Shown one piece after another: positions 16,911-27,907 of a stretch of 64,000 bases of DNA. Position numbers and translations under genes: made by a program. Origin of the DNA: Allorhizobium sonneratiae (GTDB lineage: Bacteria; Pseudomonadota; Alphaproteobacteria; Rhizobiales; Rhizobiaceae); the NCBI RefSeq assembly GCF_023700755.1, contig NZ_JAMKOJ010000008.1, forward strand, positions 175,227 through 239,226. The letters run 5' to 3'. How positions within the stretch are numbered: position 1 is the first letter of the stretch; each line of letters opens with the position of its first letter. Below the pieces are notes generated by a model. It was not told the DNA's origin. It ran no database searches and was given only the letters and a program-made list of their open reading frames with translations.

Positions 16911-18128
16911 TTACAGATCAAGAAGAAGAACAGGGCAGGGCGCGCCCGCTTCAAGCGCTGGCGCGTGTGGTGGGCGGATGATCAGGCCATTGGCTTCAGC
17001 CAACACCCGCATCATTGAGGAATCCTGCCGGGAAAAGGGAGTTGCCACCATTGCAGCCCCATCCTCGTTCATAATCCTGGCGCGCAGATAATCCTGCCGC
17101 TGGTCGTTGGCGGCAAGGGCTGTGGCGGTGCGGGCCATTCTCAGCCGGTCCGGTCTCTGGCGATGGCCGAGACGGCAGATGAGCGGCTCCAGAAACAAAA
17201 GGGCGCAGACCATGCTGGAGACCGGATTGCCCGGCAGGCCCAGCACCGTCATCGGTCCGAGCCGTCCGACCATCAGAGGTTTACCCGGCCGCATGGCAAT
17301 TTTCCAGAAATCGAGCACCATGCCCGCCTCCAGCAGGGCAGGCTGCACCAGATCGTGATCGCCGACCGACGCACCGCCCGTCGTGACCAGCACATCGGCG
17401 CCCGCGGCTTCGGCGCGGCGAATGGCGGCGATGATGTCTTTCCTGTCGTCGCGCACCAGACCCAGATCGAGCACCTCGGCACCAAGGCTTTCAGCAAGGC
17501 TTTTCAGGCCGTAGCTGTTGGAGGCAATAATTTGATCCGGCCCCGGTATTTCTCCCGCAGACACCAGTTCATCACCGGTGGCAATCAGCGCAACAAGCGG
17601 TTTTTTATAGACGCGGACCACAGCGTTGTTGGAGGCAGCAGCCAGCATGATGGTGGAAAAGCCAAGACAGGTGCCAGCCGTCATCAGCCTGTCACCTGCG
17701 GCAAAATCCTGACCGCGTGGGCGGATATTGCGGTTTTTGCCGACCGGTTCCAGCACGATGATGCGGTTTTCGTCAGAGTGCTTTTTAACATTTTCCTGAA
17801 TGAGAACGGCATCCGCCTCATCGGGAACCGGAGCGCCGGTGAAGATGCGCACACATTCGCCGCGACTGAACGTGCCGGTAAAAGCGCGACCGGCAGCCGA
17901 TTCGCCCACCACGGTCAACTCGACCCCGGCCTCAGCCGCGTCCTCGCTCTTCAGCGCATAACCATCCATGGCAGAGGCGTTGAACGGCGGCTGGGTGAGA
18001 TTTGCATGAACATCGGCTGCAAGAATGCGGTCACGTGCGACAGACAGCGGCACGTCTTCCGTTCCGGTCAGCGGATGAGCCTTCTCCAGCAGCCGCGCCT
18101 GCGCTTGCTCAACCGGCAAAAGCGCCAT
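16911..18128 (-). CDS. moeA: Molybdopterin molybdotransferase
   Basis: Inserts molybdate into adenylated molybdopterin, the last common step of molybdenum cofactor synthesis. Family blocks are clear: ASAMDGYALKS near residue 50, FTGAPVPDEADAV, RPRGQD, VALIATGDELV, and TTGGASVGDHDLV in the MPT-binding domain, followed by the C-terminal domain IV. The 405-residue length is normal. Its ATG overlaps the moaC stop by 1 bp, so it is translationally coupled to moaC. Part of the minus-strand block ppiD-trpD-trpC-moaC-moeA. Confidence 0.96.
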   Translation of the reverse strand: MALLPVEQAQARLLEKAHPLTGTEDVPLSVARDRILAADVHANLTQPPFNASAMDGYALKSEDAAEAGVELTVVGESAAGRAFTGTFSRGECVRIFTGAPVPDEADAVLIQENVKKHSDENRIIVLEPVGKNRNIRPRGQDFAAGDRLMTAGTCLGFSTIMLAAASNNAVVRVYKKPLVALIATGDELVSAGEIPGPDQIIASNSYGLKSLAESLGAEVLDLGLVRDDRKDIIAAIRRAEAAGADVLVTTGGASVGDHDLVQPALLEAGMVLDFWKIAMRPGKPLMVGRLGPMTVLGLPGNPVSSMVCALLFLEPLICRLGHRQRPDRLRMARTATALAANDQRQDYLRARIMNEDGAAMVATPFSRQDSSMMRVLAEANGLIIRPPHAPALEAGAPCPVLLLDL

Positions 18129-18616
18129 CAGCCAGCCTCCTCCAGCCGGTAAGGGCCGGATTTGCCGCCGGTTTTTTCCAAAAGCCGGATGCCGCCGATC
18201 TCCATGGCTTTATCGGCGGCTTTTGCCATGTCGTAAATCGTCAGGCAGGCGACGGACACCGCCGTCAGCGCCTCCATTTCAACGCCGGTCTTGCCAGTGA
18301 GCTTTACCGTGGCGCGCACGACAAGACCGGGCAAGGCTTGGTTTTCGCTGATCTCGACGGAAACCTTGCTCAGCATCAGCGGATGGCAAAGCGGAATGAG
18401 ATCGGCGGTGCGCTTGGCTGCCATGATACCGGCAAGCCGCGCGGTACCGATCACATCGCCTTTCTTGGCGTTGCCAGCGAGGATCAGGTCCAGTGTTGCG
18501 GGGGCCATGCGCACATGGCCCTCCGCTGTTGCGACACGAACGGTTTCATTCTTGTCGCCGACATCGACCATATGCGCCTCGCCGGACGCATCAATATGGG
18601 TCAGACCCGCTGTCAT
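18128..18616 (-). CDS. moaC: Cyclic pyranopterin monophosphate synthase
   Basis: Converts the MoaA product to cyclic pyranopterin monophosphate, the second half of the first molybdenum cofactor step. Signature segments: [26 protein letters not shown] core (here [16 protein letters not shown]), and [20 protein letters not shown] with the catalytic Lys-rich C-terminus. 162 residues, full length. It overlaps trpC by 4 bp and moeA by 1 bp, a tight operon. No moaA is nearby in this window. Confidence 0.97.
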   Translation of the reverse strand: MTAGLTHIDASGEAHMVDVGDKNETVRVATAEGHVRMAPATLDLILAGNAKKGDVIGTARLAGIMAAKRTADLIPLCHPLMLSKVSVEISENQALPGLVVRATVKLTGKTGVEMEALTAVSVACLTIYDMAKAADKAMEIGGIRLLEKTGGKSGPYRLEEAG

Positions 18617-19428
18617 TCGGCAGCAATACTGGCACTCTTGCCAGTCAGCAATTCTCGCGTGGCGGACCTGACATCGGCCTTGCGCATCAGGCTTTCACCG
18701 ACAAGAAAACTGTTGATGCCGGACGCTTTCAGCCGCATGCAATCGCTATGGGTGAAAATGCCGCTTTCGCCGACCAGAAGCCGGTCAGACGGCACCATGG
18801 AGGCCAGTCGCTCACTAACGGCAAGGTCGACCTCGAAAGTGCGCAGGTTACGATTATTGATGCCAACAAGCGGTGACGTCAAACGAAGCGCACGCTCCAT
18901 CTCTGCTTCGTCATGTACCTCGATCAGCACATCCATGCCGAGCTCATGGGCCACGCCTTCAAGCTCGGCGGCTTCTGCATCTGAAAGCGAGGCCATGATC
19001 AGCAGAATGCAGTCTGCCCCCCAACTGCGAGCCTCATAAACCTGATAGGTTTCAAACATGAAATCCTTGCGCAGTGCCGGAAGTGCGCAAGCCGCCCGTG
19101 CTGCGATGAGAAATTCCGGAGCGCCTTGAAAACTTGGCTTGTCCGTCAAGACGGATAGGCAGGCTGCGCCGCCTTCCTCATAGGCTTTTGCCAGCGATGG
19201 CGGATCGAAATCCTCACGGATCAGACCTTTGGACGGACTGGCCTTCTTGATTTCCGCAATCAGGCCAAAACGGCCTTCGTCTTGTCTTGCCTTGAGCGTC
19301 TTGTAAAATCCGCGTGCGACGGGTTGGTCGGCAGCGCGAGCCTTGATCTCGGAAAGGGGAAGGGCCGTCTTGGCGGCGGCGATTTCTTCCCGTTTGTAGG
19401 CTTCGATCTTCTTCAGGATATCACTCAT
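18613..19428 (-). CDS. trpC: Indole-3-glycerol phosphate synthase
   Basis: TIM-barrel enzyme of tryptophan synthesis converting CdRP to indole-3-glycerol phosphate. Motifs: [13 protein letters not shown] (catalytic Lys at the end of beta-1), [45 protein letters not shown] and LVGESGI, all in order. 271 residues, monofunctional (no trpF fusion). It follows trpD by 2 bp and overlaps moaC by 4 bp, so tryptophan and molybdenum cofactor genes share a transcript. Confidence 0.97.
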   Translation of the reverse strand: MSDILKKIEAYKREEIAAAKTALPLSEIKARAADQPVARGFYKTLKARQDEGRFGLIAEIKKASPSKGLIREDFDPPSLAKAYEEGGAACLSVLTDKPSFQGAPEFLIAARAACALPALRKDFMFETYQVYEARSWGADCILLIMASLSDAEAAELEGVAHELGMDVLIEVHDEAEMERALRLTSPLVGINNRNLRTFEVDLAVSERLASMVPSDRLLVGESGIFTHSDCMRLKASGINSFLVGESLMRKADVRSATRELLTGKSASIAAE

Positions 19429-19430
19429 GC

Positions 19431-20444
19431 TTATCCTCCGTTGGAGACGGCAATCAGCTTTTCAAGCCGGGCAAGGGCTGAGCCGCTTTCAAGCGATTGT
19501 GCGCCCAATGCCATGCCTTCTTCGATCGTTGCAGCCTTGCCGGCAATAACCAGCGCAGCAGCGGCGTTACAGAGTGCGACATCGCGATAGGCATTCTTCG
19601 CACCTTCAAGAACGGCACGGAGTGCCTTGGCATTATGCACACCATCGCCGCCCTTGAGCGCCTCAAGCTTGACCGTTTCGACGCCAAAATCTACTGGCGA
19701 GAGGTTGAAGTGACGGATATCACCGTTTTCCAGGGCGGAAACCTTTGTTGTTCCTGTCGTCGTGATCTCGTCGAGCCCGTTGCCATGCACAACCCAGACA
19801 CGGTCGCTGCCAAGATCGCGCAGGGTTTCGGCCAAGGGCTCGACCCATTGTGGCGCATAGACGCCCAGCAACTGGCGCTTGACCCCGGCAGGATTGGCGA
19901 GCGGCCCGAGAAGATTGAAAATCGTGCGCGTCCCAAGCTCGACACGCGCGGGACCGACATGGCGCATGGCGGCATGATGCATCTGGGCAAACATGAAGCC
20001 GATCCCGGCCTCTTCGATACAGCGCGCGATGATGTCCGGGCCGATTTCCAGATTGACGCCAAGCGCCGTCAGACTGTCGGCCGCGCCGGATTTCGAGCTC
20101 AGGGCCTTGTTGCCGTGCTTGGCGACGGTCACGCCCGCGCCTGCGACGATCAGGGCGGCAAGCGTCGATATATTGTAGGTTCCCGTGCCGTCGCCGCCCG
20201 TGCCGACAATATCAATGGCATGTTCGGGCGCTTTCACCGGCAGCATTTTCGCTCGCATCACAGAGACGGCGCCAGCGATTTCGCCAACCGTTTCACCCCG
20301 CATTCTCAGTGCAATGAGAAAGCCGCCGATCTGGGCAGGCGTTGCAGCCCCCGACATCAGAATGTCAAAGGCGGATGCCGCTTCCTGTCGCGAGAGTGCT
20401 TCGCCACCTGCCACCTTGGCGATGAAAGGCTTGAGACCATTCAT
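19431..20444 (-). CDS. trpD: Anthranilate phosphoribosyltransferase
   Basis: Transfers the phosphoribosyl group from PRPP to anthranilate. The glycine-rich PRPP site [17 protein letters not shown] and the [12 protein letters not shown] anthranilate/PRPP loop are intact, with [18 protein letters not shown] following. 337 residues, monofunctional. It lies 16 bp downstream of ppiD and 2 bp upstream of trpC on the same strand. No trpE/trpG in the window, and I saw no trp leader-peptide attenuator before this gene. Confidence 0.97.
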   Translation of the reverse strand: MNGLKPFIAKVAGGEALSRQEAASAFDILMSGAATPAQIGGFLIALRMRGETVGEIAGAVSVMRAKMLPVKAPEHAIDIVGTGGDGTGTYNISTLAALIVAGAGVTVAKHGNKALSSKSGAADSLTALGVNLEIGPDIIARCIEEAGIGFMFAQMHHAAMRHVGPARVELGTRTIFNLLGPLANPAGVKRQLLGVYAPQWVEPLAETLRDLGSDRVWVVHGNGLDEITTTGTTKVSALENGDIRHFNLSPVDFGVETVKLEALKGGDGVHNAKALRAVLEGAKNAYRDVALCNAAAALVIAGKAATIEEGMALGAQSLESGSALARLEKLIAVSNGG

Positions 20445-20460
20445 GCGCTTTCCCTCCCGA

Positions 20461-22350
20461 TCAGCGGATCATGGCCTGCTGTGCCAGAGACTGGTTCAGC
20501 TTTACACCATATTTCGACTGCAACTGATTGACCATTTCGTCGAGGATATCGTCACCTGCGGCATTGGCAAAGGCAACGATCTGCTGCTTGTCCTGACCGA
20601 GAACGTCAGTTTTCGGATGAGTGTCTACTGTCTTGACCTTATACAGGATCGCCGTCATCGGCTCTTCGCCGGCGGTTGCCCCAACGGCGCCGACCCCACC
20701 CTGGAAGATCGCACGAATTGCGGCCTGGCCAAAAAGCTGATCCTTTGTGTCGCGGCGAATGCCATCCTTTGTCTGGATGGTCAGCTTGGTTTCGGCGGCA
20801 ATATCGGCAAGCGATTTGCCGTGTTCCATTTCCGTTTTCAAGGCTTCCGCTTTTGCTGTCAGCGCCTGCTTGCGCTGCTCATTCATCCAGTCGGCGGTGG
20901 CCCGGTCCTTGACCTCACTCAGCGTTCTGTCCCGTGACGGGTCGATTTTCGTCACCTCGAACCAGACATAACCGGAGCGACCGAGATTGAGCGGAAGGGG
21001 CTCGCTGCCGATTTCGGTGGTGAACACGGTTTTCAAAAGATCGGGCGAGTCGGGCAGCAGGACCGGCTTGTCATGGTTATCGCTGCCATGGCTGTCGATG
21101 CTGTCGACCTTGACCAGCTTGAGGCCGGTTTTTTCTGCTGCTTCGGCAAGGGTTGCGCCGGAATTGCGCAGATCCTCGAACTTGTCATGCACGGCATTGA
21201 CCTTGTCGGCGGCGGCGGCGGCGGCAAGATCGGCGCGGATCTGATCCTTCACCTCGTCCAGACTTTTGGTATGGCTGGGCTTTATATTGCTGATGCGCAG
21301 GATCACCGGACCGAAGGCGCCATCGACCACCGGGGTGACGTCGCCATCCTTGGTGACGGCAAAGGCGGCCGCGGCCAATGTCTGATCCGGCAGTTGCGCT
21401 TTGGTGAAATCGCCAAGCAGCACGTCGGATTTGCTCTTGCCCTGATCGGCAATCAGCTGATCGAAGGTTTTGGCACCCGATTGAAGCTGCTTTTCCGCTG
21501 CATCGGCCAGCTCTTTCGTCTTGAAGGTCAATTGTTCGATGGTACGTGAGCCTTGAACCTCATAGGCCTGCAGATGGCTCTCATATTCCTTCTTGATCTC
21601 GTCGTCGGTAATCGCCTTGGCGTCGGCAAGGTCGCGCGGCTCCAGCGTGACATAGTTGAAACTGCGATATTCCGGCGCACGATAGCGGAATTTCACCGTA
21701 TCGAACCAGGTTTGCAGTGTCTTTTCGTCCGGAGCCTGAATCGGCTCGATATTCGCTGCCGTCAGAAGCAGATAATCGACAGATCGGGTTTCCTGACGAT
21801 AGAGCGTCAATGCATCGACAAGCACCTTCGGGCCGGTAAAGCCCGAGGCCACCGCATCGACGATCTGGCTGCGCAGCGCCACTTTCGAGCGTTCGGCGAT
21901 ATAATCATTTTCGCGAATACCGGCATTCTGCAGGCGGCTGGTAAACAGCTGGCGGTCGAACTGGCCATTGGCATTCTGGAAGGCAGGGTCTTCGGCAAGC
22001 AGTTGCGCCAGCTTGTCCTTGGAGAGGCCGAGCTTCATGTCGCTTGCCAGTTGGTCAAGTGCAGCCCCTGCTGTCAGCTGCGAATAGACCTGCTGTTCCA
22101 CACCAAGAGAGCGCGCCTGTTCTGCGGTGATCTGGGTGCCAAAGCGGCGACTGAGATCGGCAAGCTCACGCTTGTAAGCCAGCTGAAACTCATTGACCTT
22201 AACGGTCTGATCACCCACCTGAATGACGGCGTCCGGCGTGCTGCTGACCAGCGAACTGGAAATGCCCCAAATTCCGAAAGAACCGACAAGCAGTAAGAGC
22301 AGGCCCTTTACCAGCCAGGAATTGGCGGTTTTTCGCAAAGTTACGAGCAT
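20461..22350 (-). CDS. ppiD: PpiD/SurA-type periplasmic peptidyl-prolyl isomerase
   Basis: Membrane-anchored periplasmic folding factor. One N-terminal transmembrane helix (about residues 15-35) is followed by a SurA_N-like chaperone region (about 40-200), a degenerate parvulin PPIase domain in the middle, and a C-terminal helical region. 629 residues from ATG 22350; that start ([12 protein letters not shown]) matches the family pattern, whereas the frame extends 14 codons further without support. It is first in the ppiD-trpD-trpC-moaC-moeA run. Such parvulin domains are often catalytically weak, with the protein acting mainly as a chaperone at the Sec translocon. Confidence 0.9.
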   Translation of the reverse strand: MLVTLRKTANSWLVKGLLLLLVGSFGIWGISSSLVSSTPDAVIQVGDQTVKVNEFQLAYKRELADLSRRFGTQITAEQARSLGVEQQVYSQLTAGAALDQLASDMKLGLSKDKLAQLLAEDPAFQNANGQFDRQLFTSRLQNAGIRENDYIAERSKVALRSQIVDAVASGFTGPKVLVDALTLYRQETRSVDYLLLTAANIEPIQAPDEKTLQTWFDTVKFRYRAPEYRSFNYVTLEPRDLADAKAITDDEIKKEYESHLQAYEVQGSRTIEQLTFKTKELADAAEKQLQSGAKTFDQLIADQGKSKSDVLLGDFTKAQLPDQTLAAAAFAVTKDGDVTPVVDGAFGPVILRISNIKPSHTKSLDEVKDQIRADLAAAAAADKVNAVHDKFEDLRNSGATLAEAAEKTGLKLVKVDSIDSHGSDNHDKPVLLPDSPDLLKTVFTTEIGSEPLPLNLGRSGYVWFEVTKIDPSRDRTLSEVKDRATADWMNEQRKQALTAKAEALKTEMEHGKSLADIAAETKLTIQTKDGIRRDTKDQLFGQAAIRAIFQGGVGAVGATAGEEPMTAILYKVKTVDTHPKTDVLGQDKQQIVAFANAAGDDILDEMVNQLQSKYGVKLNQSLAQQAMIR

Positions 22351-22581
22351 GGGAACGCAAACCTCATCAGTGTTGGTCGAGAGCGTTTTCAACCGGAAAA
22401 ACCGCTCAATCTTTCAAATTTACCGCAGTCGTCACAATGACGGGACCTTGCAGTCAGCCTTAACGGCTTCACCGGCAAGCGAAGCACGGACCTGTCCTTA
22501 AAGCAAAGCCTTTAGAAATTGAAGGCAGTCAACCGGGAAAATGCAAAAAGTGCAAAGCCGTCATCGCAGCCCTCACACAAA

Positions 22582-22605
22582 AAACCCGGCACCATGGCCG
22601 GGTTT
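22582..22605 (-). terminator. Terminator of gltA
   Basis: AAACCCGGC (22582-22590) pairs with GCCGGGTTT (22597-22605) around a 6-nt loop. On the minus strand the stem is followed by T residues. It lies 26 bp past the gltA stop. Confidence 0.8.
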
Positions 22606-22630
22606 CTTTGAGGCTGGCTGACGCGAGTGC

Positions 22631-23920
22631 TCAGCGCTTGTCCATCGACAGATAGTCGCGCTTCGGTGCGCCGGTATAAAGCTGGCGCGGACGGCCGATA
22701 CGCTGCTGCGGATCTTCGATCATTTCGTTCCACTGGGCAATCCAGCCGACGGTGCGGGCCAGAGCGAAGAGAACGGTGAACATTTCCGTTGGGAAGCCCA
22801 GTGCACGCAGCGTGATGCCGGAATAGAAGTCCACATTCGGGTAGAGCTTCTTCTCGATGAAGTATTCGTCGCTGAGGGCGATTTTTTCCAGTTCGAGCGC
22901 CACCTGCATCAGCGGGTTGTTGGCATTACCGGTCGCTTCCAGCACTTCATACATGGTCTTCTGCATGATCTTGGCGCGCGGATCGTAGTTTTTGTAGACC
23001 CGGTGACCGAAGCCCATCAGGCGGAACGGATCGTTCTTGTCCTTGGCCTTGGCGATATATTCCGGGATACGGTCGACCGAGCCGATCTCCTGCAGCATGT
23101 TGAGCGCTGCTTCATTGGCGCCACCATGAGCCGGGCCCCAAAGGCAGGCAATGCCGGCGGCGATGCAGGCAAACGGGTTGGCGCCCGACGAGCCGGCCAG
23201 ACGCACGGTCGAGGTCGACGCGTTCTGCTCGTGATCGGCGTGGAGGATGAAAATCCGGTCCATGGCGCGGGCCAGAACGGGATTGACGTTATAGTCCTCG
23301 CAGGGCACGGCAAAGCACATGCGCAGGAAGTTCGAGGCATAATCCAGATCGTTCTTCGGATAAACGAAGGGCTGGCCGATATGGTATTTATAAGCCATGG
23401 CGGCGATCGTCGGCATCTTGGCGATCATGCGCAGGCTTGCCACCATGCGCTGATGCGGATCGGTGATGTCGGTCGAGTCGTGGTAGAAGGCGGACAGCGC
23501 ACCGACCGTGCCGACCATGACCGCCATCGGATGGGCGTCACGGCGATAGCCGGTGAAGAAGCGGGTCATCTGCTCATGCACCATGGTGTGGCGGGTGACG
23601 CGCTCGTCAAAATCCTTCTTCTGGGCAGCCGTCGGCAGTTCGCCGTAAAGCAGCAGATAGCAGACTTCGAGGAAGTCACCCTTTTCGGCGAGCTGTTCGA
23701 TCGGATAACCGCGATGCAGAAGCACGCCTTCGTCACCATCGATATAGGTGATCTTCGATTCGCAGGACGCCGTGGACGTGAAGCCCGGATCGTAGGTGAA
23801 CATGCCGGTGTTCTTGTAGAGTGTGCCGATATCGATCACGTCGGGGCCGATCGTACCGCTGCGTACGGACAAACCGGCAGCCTTGTCTCCGACTTTGATA
23901 TTTGCGCCTTGATCAGTCAT
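22631..23920 (-). CDS. gltA: Citrate synthase (type II, hexameric)
   Basis: Condenses acetyl-CoA with oxaloacetate to citrate, entry to the TCA cycle. Characteristic blocks: the N-terminal beta domain with [47 protein letters not shown] (active-site His), and [15 protein letters not shown] (active-site His), plus the terminal Asp region [15 protein letters not shown]. 429 residues, typical Gram-negative NADH-regulated type. ATG 23920 has GGAGG upstream. Monocistronic, with a terminator at 22582-22605 and a 357-bp divergent gap before comEC. Confidence 0.98.
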   Translation of the reverse strand: MTDQGANIKVGDKAAGLSVRSGTIGPDVIDIGTLYKNTGMFTYDPGFTSTASCESKITYIDGDEGVLLHRGYPIEQLAEKGDFLEVCYLLLYGELPTAAQKKDFDERVTRHTMVHEQMTRFFTGYRRDAHPMAVMVGTVGALSAFYHDSTDITDPHQRMVASLRMIAKMPTIAAMAYKYHIGQPFVYPKNDLDYASNFLRMCFAVPCEDYNVNPVLARAMDRIFILHADHEQNASTSTVRLAGSSGANPFACIAAGIACLWGPAHGGANEAALNMLQEIGSVDRIPEYIAKAKDKNDPFRLMGFGHRVYKNYDPRAKIMQKTMYEVLEATGNANNPLMQVALELEKIALSDEYFIEKKLYPNVDFYSGITLRALGFPTEMFTVLFALARTVGWIAQWNEMIEDPQQRIGRPRQLYTGAPKRDYLSMDKR

Positions 23921-24277
23921 GGTGGTCCTCCGAATGCGAGGCGCTACGGCATGGCTGTCGGCTCGCCTCCAGTTTCATCTGTGACGATAGCTATATGATC
24001 CAGAGGTTAATGCCAAGCTATCGAACCAAGAAAGCGTGCATTGCAAAAAGACAAAATGACACAATGGAACAACCAGAAAGCTATTAGGTAAAATGAAGAG
24101 TAAACTCTGTTCGTCGCATCCGCGGATTGCTATTGTGATTTCATCAGCCAATCGGCTGGCGGTGTGCCGGAAGATGGGTGATTAACAAGGCGTTCATTTT
24201 CATTATTTTTCAGTATTGTCTTTATAAGATGTTTTTGTCTGCATGGCTGCCCGCGGGCATGGATCAAGAAGGGGCAG
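23921..24277. other. Divergent promoter region of gltA and comEC, no gene recognised
   Basis: A 357-bp gap between divergent genes. It is A/T-rich around 24000-24240 and contains no supported reading frame. In related genomes, as I recall, gltX lies near here; none is present. Confidence 0.5.
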
Positions 24278-26929
24278 ATGGCGGACAGTGACGAATGGAC
24301 ACTGGTGAGGGAGCCGCCGGCGAAGGGACCGGTTGTGAAAGCTGCCCCCTGGATTTCGCCGGTGCAGCATTTTTCCGACGAGGATAGCCTCACTGCCGAT
24401 CCAGTTGAAGATATCCTGCCTTCCGCACCGCTTTTACCCAGCTTCTCAGAGCGCTTTGCCGTTTTGCTGCGCCAGTCTTTACGGGCCGAACTGGCCCAGG
24501 GAAGGGCATTTCTGTTCGCTCCTGTCGTTTATGGTACAGGTGCGATCTGGTGGCTGACGAGGCCTGACGATCTCTCTGTCTGGCCGCTTCTGATCTTTGC
24601 CAGCCTTGCTATTTTGGGCTGGCATAAGCTGCGCTATCGCCATCCTGTTGCGGGTTTGCTGTTTGGTGCGGCCAGTTTTGCCCTGCTTGGCATGGTGCTG
24701 GCCAGTCATGAAACCTTTCGGGCGCAGACCATCCTTCTCGATGAGGCCGTGACCACAACCATAAGGGGTCAGGTCATCTCCTCGGAAGAAAATGCAAGTG
24801 GGAATCAAAGATATGTGATCGATCTGATCGGCACGGAAAAACCCGAGCTCAAACGAATGCCGCAAAGGGTGGCGCTTGTGGCTCGGTCTTCCCGAGAAAT
24901 CTTCAGGACCGGCGATATTGTTGAGGGCAGGGCGCGCTTAAGCCCTCCTTCCGGGCCGGCTCTGCCGGGACTGACCGATTTTGCCTTCAATTCCTATTTC
25001 GACGGCATTGGCGCGATTGGCTATTTCTATGCACCGCCAAAACGGGCCGACACTCCGGCAGGATGGCTCCAGGACGGGCGGTTTCATTCTCTGCTGCATC
25101 AAATCGAAGGCTGGACCCAGAGCTTGCGTGATGTGATCACCAATCGAATTAGACGGGTTGTTCCGGGGGATCCGGGCGCTTTTGCCGCCGCTATTGTCAC
25201 GGGTGAGCGGCGTGGATTGTCAAGCTCAGCCAACGAGGCGCTACGCATTTCCGGTCTTGCCCATATCATCTCCATCTCAGGCCTGCATATGGCGTTGGCC
25301 GGGGGGCTGTTCTTTATCGGTATCCGCAAGTTTCTCAGCCTGATTCCCGGGCTGGCGGAAACCGTATCGACCAAGAAAATCGCAGCAGCCGGGGCCATCG
25401 CCACGACCACCGCCTATTTCTGCATTTCCGGCTATGATGTTGCCGCCCAGCGCTCTTATCTGATGATGGTCATTATTCTGGCGGCTGCCTTTTTCAATCG
25501 CTCGGTACTCAGCCTGCGCAATGCCGCCTTTGCCGCCTTGCTGGTGATTCTGATCTCTCCGTCCCAGATCCTTGGCCCCAGCCTGCAAATGTCCTTTTCC
25601 GCCACCTTCGCCTTGATCAGCGGCTTTGCGCTTTGGACAAAAAGGCCGAAACTGTCTTTTTCCGTTGAGAAGCTGCCTTTCATGACCTGGATATGGCCGC
25701 TTTTGAAACGGATCGGCGCCGTCATGCTGACGTCTGCCATCGGCGGCCTGTCGACCTCCCTTTATTCTGCGGGGAATTTTCACCGCATCGGCTTGAATGG
25801 CATCGAAGCCAATCTCATGGCCGAACCGTTGATCTCGCTGATTGTCATGCCATCGGCAATGATCGGCATGATATTGATGCCGCTCGGTCTGGATTACTGG
25901 CCGCTCTTGCTCATGGGCAAGGGGCTCAGCCTTGTGCTGGATATCGGTTACACCGTCGCCAGTTGGCAGGGGGTGATGCGGTTTGACCGTTTCGATCCGT
26001 GGTTCCTGCCGGTGATGAGCATGGGCCTGATCATTTTTCTACTGTTGCATACACGTCTGCGGTTGATCGGCCTTGCCATGATGCTGGCAGCTGGCGGTTA
26101 TGAACTGGCAAGACCGAAACCGCCGCTGGCCGAGCTTGCCATTGCCGAGGACGGGCAGTTGGTCGGGATCGTGAACAGGAGAGGAGATGACGGGGGCGTT
26201 TCCATTGCGATCAGCAAGAAAAATCCCTCCAGTTTTATTTTTGCCCAATGGCAAACTGTGCTCGACATCCACCAGATCCTTGAACCGGAAACGATTCCAC
26301 GACCCCGGCGCAGCAACAAGGAGCACAGCAGCGACGGTGACACAGAGGATAAGGCAGGAAAGACGAAAAGAAAGGCTGCGCGACGGAAGACGTCAGCCGA
26401 TATGGCCTTGTCACAGACGATGCTGCTTCGCGACAAGGCTCTGTCTTTTCCCGGCATTTTTCAGTGCAGCGGTGCAAGTCTCTGCCTCGCCGAGATGCAT
26501 GGCGGCTGGCGCATAGCCGTGCTTCGCGACCGTGATTATGCCGAAGCCGCCTGTCAAAATGCCGATCTGATCATCACAAGCCTTACAGCCTATTCTGTTG
26601 CCTGTGCCGATCACGACGATCAAGAAGATGTCCTGGCAAGGAACGCACACAAGACAGTTCCTTCAAACGTCGTAACAGAGACCTCTGCGGTTTCAGTGCC
26701 GAACGCTCCCATTGTTATCAGCCGGGATGTACTCAGGCGCACTGGCGCCTTGGAACTCAGCCTGGGAGACAGACAAAGCCGGACACTTGCAGTCACCAAA
26801 GCGTTCAACGGTGAAAACCGACCCTGGATCCGTCATCGCTACTATAACTGGCGAAGCCAAAGTTACGATTTGCCAGATGGTCACGACGATGGTCCAACTG
26901 ACGGTATATTTAATGATACCGGCGAATGA
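24278..26929 (+). CDS. ComEC/Rec2-family membrane protein
   Basis: 883-residue polytopic membrane protein related to the ComEC DNA-uptake channel. An N-terminal DUF4131-like region with two or three helices (about 60-150) is followed by an OB-like segment and the Competence domain, including [16 protein letters not shown] near residues 328-342 and about eight more helices to about 600. The C-terminal ~280 residues lack the HxHxDH metallo-beta-lactamase motif and include a basic, Lys/Arg-rich low-complexity insert (about 672-705). ATG 24278 follows AAGAAGGGG. The 3' end overlaps lexA by 20 bp on the opposite strand. Whether it takes part in transformation is unknown. Confidence 0.88.
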   Translation: MADSDEWTLVREPPAKGPVVKAAPWISPVQHFSDEDSLTADPVEDILPSAPLLPSFSERFAVLLRQSLRAELAQGRAFLFAPVVYGTGAIWWLTRPDDLSVWPLLIFASLAILGWHKLRYRHPVAGLLFGAASFALLGMVLASHETFRAQTILLDEAVTTTIRGQVISSEENASGNQRYVIDLIGTEKPELKRMPQRVALVARSSREIFRTGDIVEGRARLSPPSGPALPGLTDFAFNSYFDGIGAIGYFYAPPKRADTPAGWLQDGRFHSLLHQIEGWTQSLRDVITNRIRRVVPGDPGAFAAAIVTGERRGLSSSANEALRISGLAHIISISGLHMALAGGLFFIGIRKFLSLIPGLAETVSTKKIAAAGAIATTTAYFCISGYDVAAQRSYLMMVIILAAAFFNRSVLSLRNAAFAALLVILISPSQILGPSLQMSFSATFALISGFALWTKRPKLSFSVEKLPFMTWIWPLLKRIGAVMLTSAIGGLSTSLYSAGNFHRIGLNGIEANLMAEPLISLIVMPSAMIGMILMPLGLDYWPLLLMGKGLSLVLDIGYTVASWQGVMRFDRFDPWFLPVMSMGLIIFLLLHTRLRLIGLAMMLAAGGYELARPKPPLAELAIAEDGQLVGIVNRRGDDGGVSIAISKKNPSSFIFAQWQTVLDIHQILEPETIPRPRRSNKEHSSDGDTEDKAGKTKRKAARRKTSADMALSQTMLLRDKALSFPGIFQCSGASLCLAEMHGGWRIAVLRDRDYAEAACQNADLIITSLTAYSVACADHDDQEDVLARNAHKTVPSNVVTETSAVSVPNAPIVISRDVLRRTGALELSLGDRQSRTLAVTKAFNGENRPWIRHRYYNWRSQSYDLPDGHDDGPTDGIFNDTGE

Positions 26930-27629
26930 GCCCCACCAGCTTTCCCTGAATTTTCACACGATCAGGTCCAAAAATACGGGTTTCATAAGCCGGATTGGCC
27001 GCTTCCAGTGCAATGGAGGCTCCTTTGCGGCGATAGCGCTTCAATGTGGCTTCCTCATCATCGACAAGCGCGACGACAATATCACCGGGCGTGGCGGTGG
27101 TGGCATTGCGGATGATCACAGTATCGCCATCGAGAATGCCGGCTTCGATCATCGAATCGCCGCGAACCTCCAAGGCATAATGTTCACCCTGTCCCAGCAT
27201 TTCGGCAGGAACGGAAATCTCATGCGTATTGTTCTGAATGGCGGAAATTGGCACGCCTGCAGCAATCCGTCCCATCATCGGAACGCTTGCGGCATTGCGG
27301 ATGTCTTCCACCGGTTTGGATGGTGTTGACGTCACGGGCTGCAATTTCCCCCGGCTTCCTTCGATGACGGAGGGCGAAAAAGCCCCGCGACGTGGCGGAA
27401 TGCTTGTTGCCATAGCTTCTGGCAGCTTTATCACCTCCAGTGCTCGGGCGCGATTGGGCAGGCGGCGAATGAAGCCGCGTTCTTCGAGCGCAGTGATCAG
27501 CCGATGGATTCCCGATTTCGAAGCAAGATCGAGCGCATCCTTCATTTCATCAAAGGACGGCGGCACGCCCGATTCCTTCATCCGCTCATGAATGAACAGC
27601 AGAAGCTCCTGTTGCTTGCGCGTCAGCAT
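26910..27629 (-). CDS. lexA: SOS repressor LexA
   Basis: Transcriptional repressor of the SOS regulon that self-cleaves when RecA is activated. The N-terminal winged helix runs over residues 1-65 ([17 protein letters not shown]...[15 protein letters not shown]). The Ala-Gly cleavage site lies in RIAAGVPI, the catalytic Ser in [12 protein letters not shown], and the Lys in DEEATLKRY. 239 residues, the longer alphaproteobacterial form. I chose ATG 27629 over ATG 27635 because AAGGAC is then 9 nt upstream and the protein begins MLTRKQQ as in relatives. An SOS box at 27679-27693 indicates autoregulation. Confidence 0.96.
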   Translation of the reverse strand: MLTRKQQELLLFIHERMKESGVPPSFDEMKDALDLASKSGIHRLITALEERGFIRRLPNRARALEVIKLPEAMATSIPPRRGAFSPSVIEGSRGKLQPVTSTPSKPVEDIRNAASVPMMGRIAAGVPISAIQNNTHEISVPAEMLGQGEHYALEVRGDSMIEAGILDGDTVIIRNATTATPGDIVVALVDDEEATLKRYRRKGASIALEAANPAYETRIFGPDRVKIQGKLVGLIRRYH

Positions 27630-27678
27630 CGACATATGTCCTTAAAACTGTGAAACAAATCCAGAACGGACACTATAT

Positions 27679-27693
27679 GTTCCATATGTGTTC
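27679..27693. promoter_or_regulatory. LexA (SOS) box
   Basis: GTTC-CATATGT-GTTC matches the alphaproteobacterial LexA operator GTTC-N7-GTTC exactly. It lies 50 bp upstream of the lexA start and overlaps its likely promoter, fitting the usual autoregulation. Confidence 0.85.
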
Positions 27694-27907
27694 TGCAAGC
27701 CTTTAATTTTGAGGGAGTATGCTGCTAACAGGGCCGAAAGCACATCGCGTTTCATTATTAAGAACGGCTGGCAGGCTTGCTGGAGCATCTGACACAGAGA
27801 CGTCATACTCTCATGATGGATTGCGACTCGGGTAGACATCCGAAAATCCCATGGATTTTTAGAGTATGGCTGTCTCCAGTCCCATTGGAATTGAAGGAGG
27901 GTGGACC

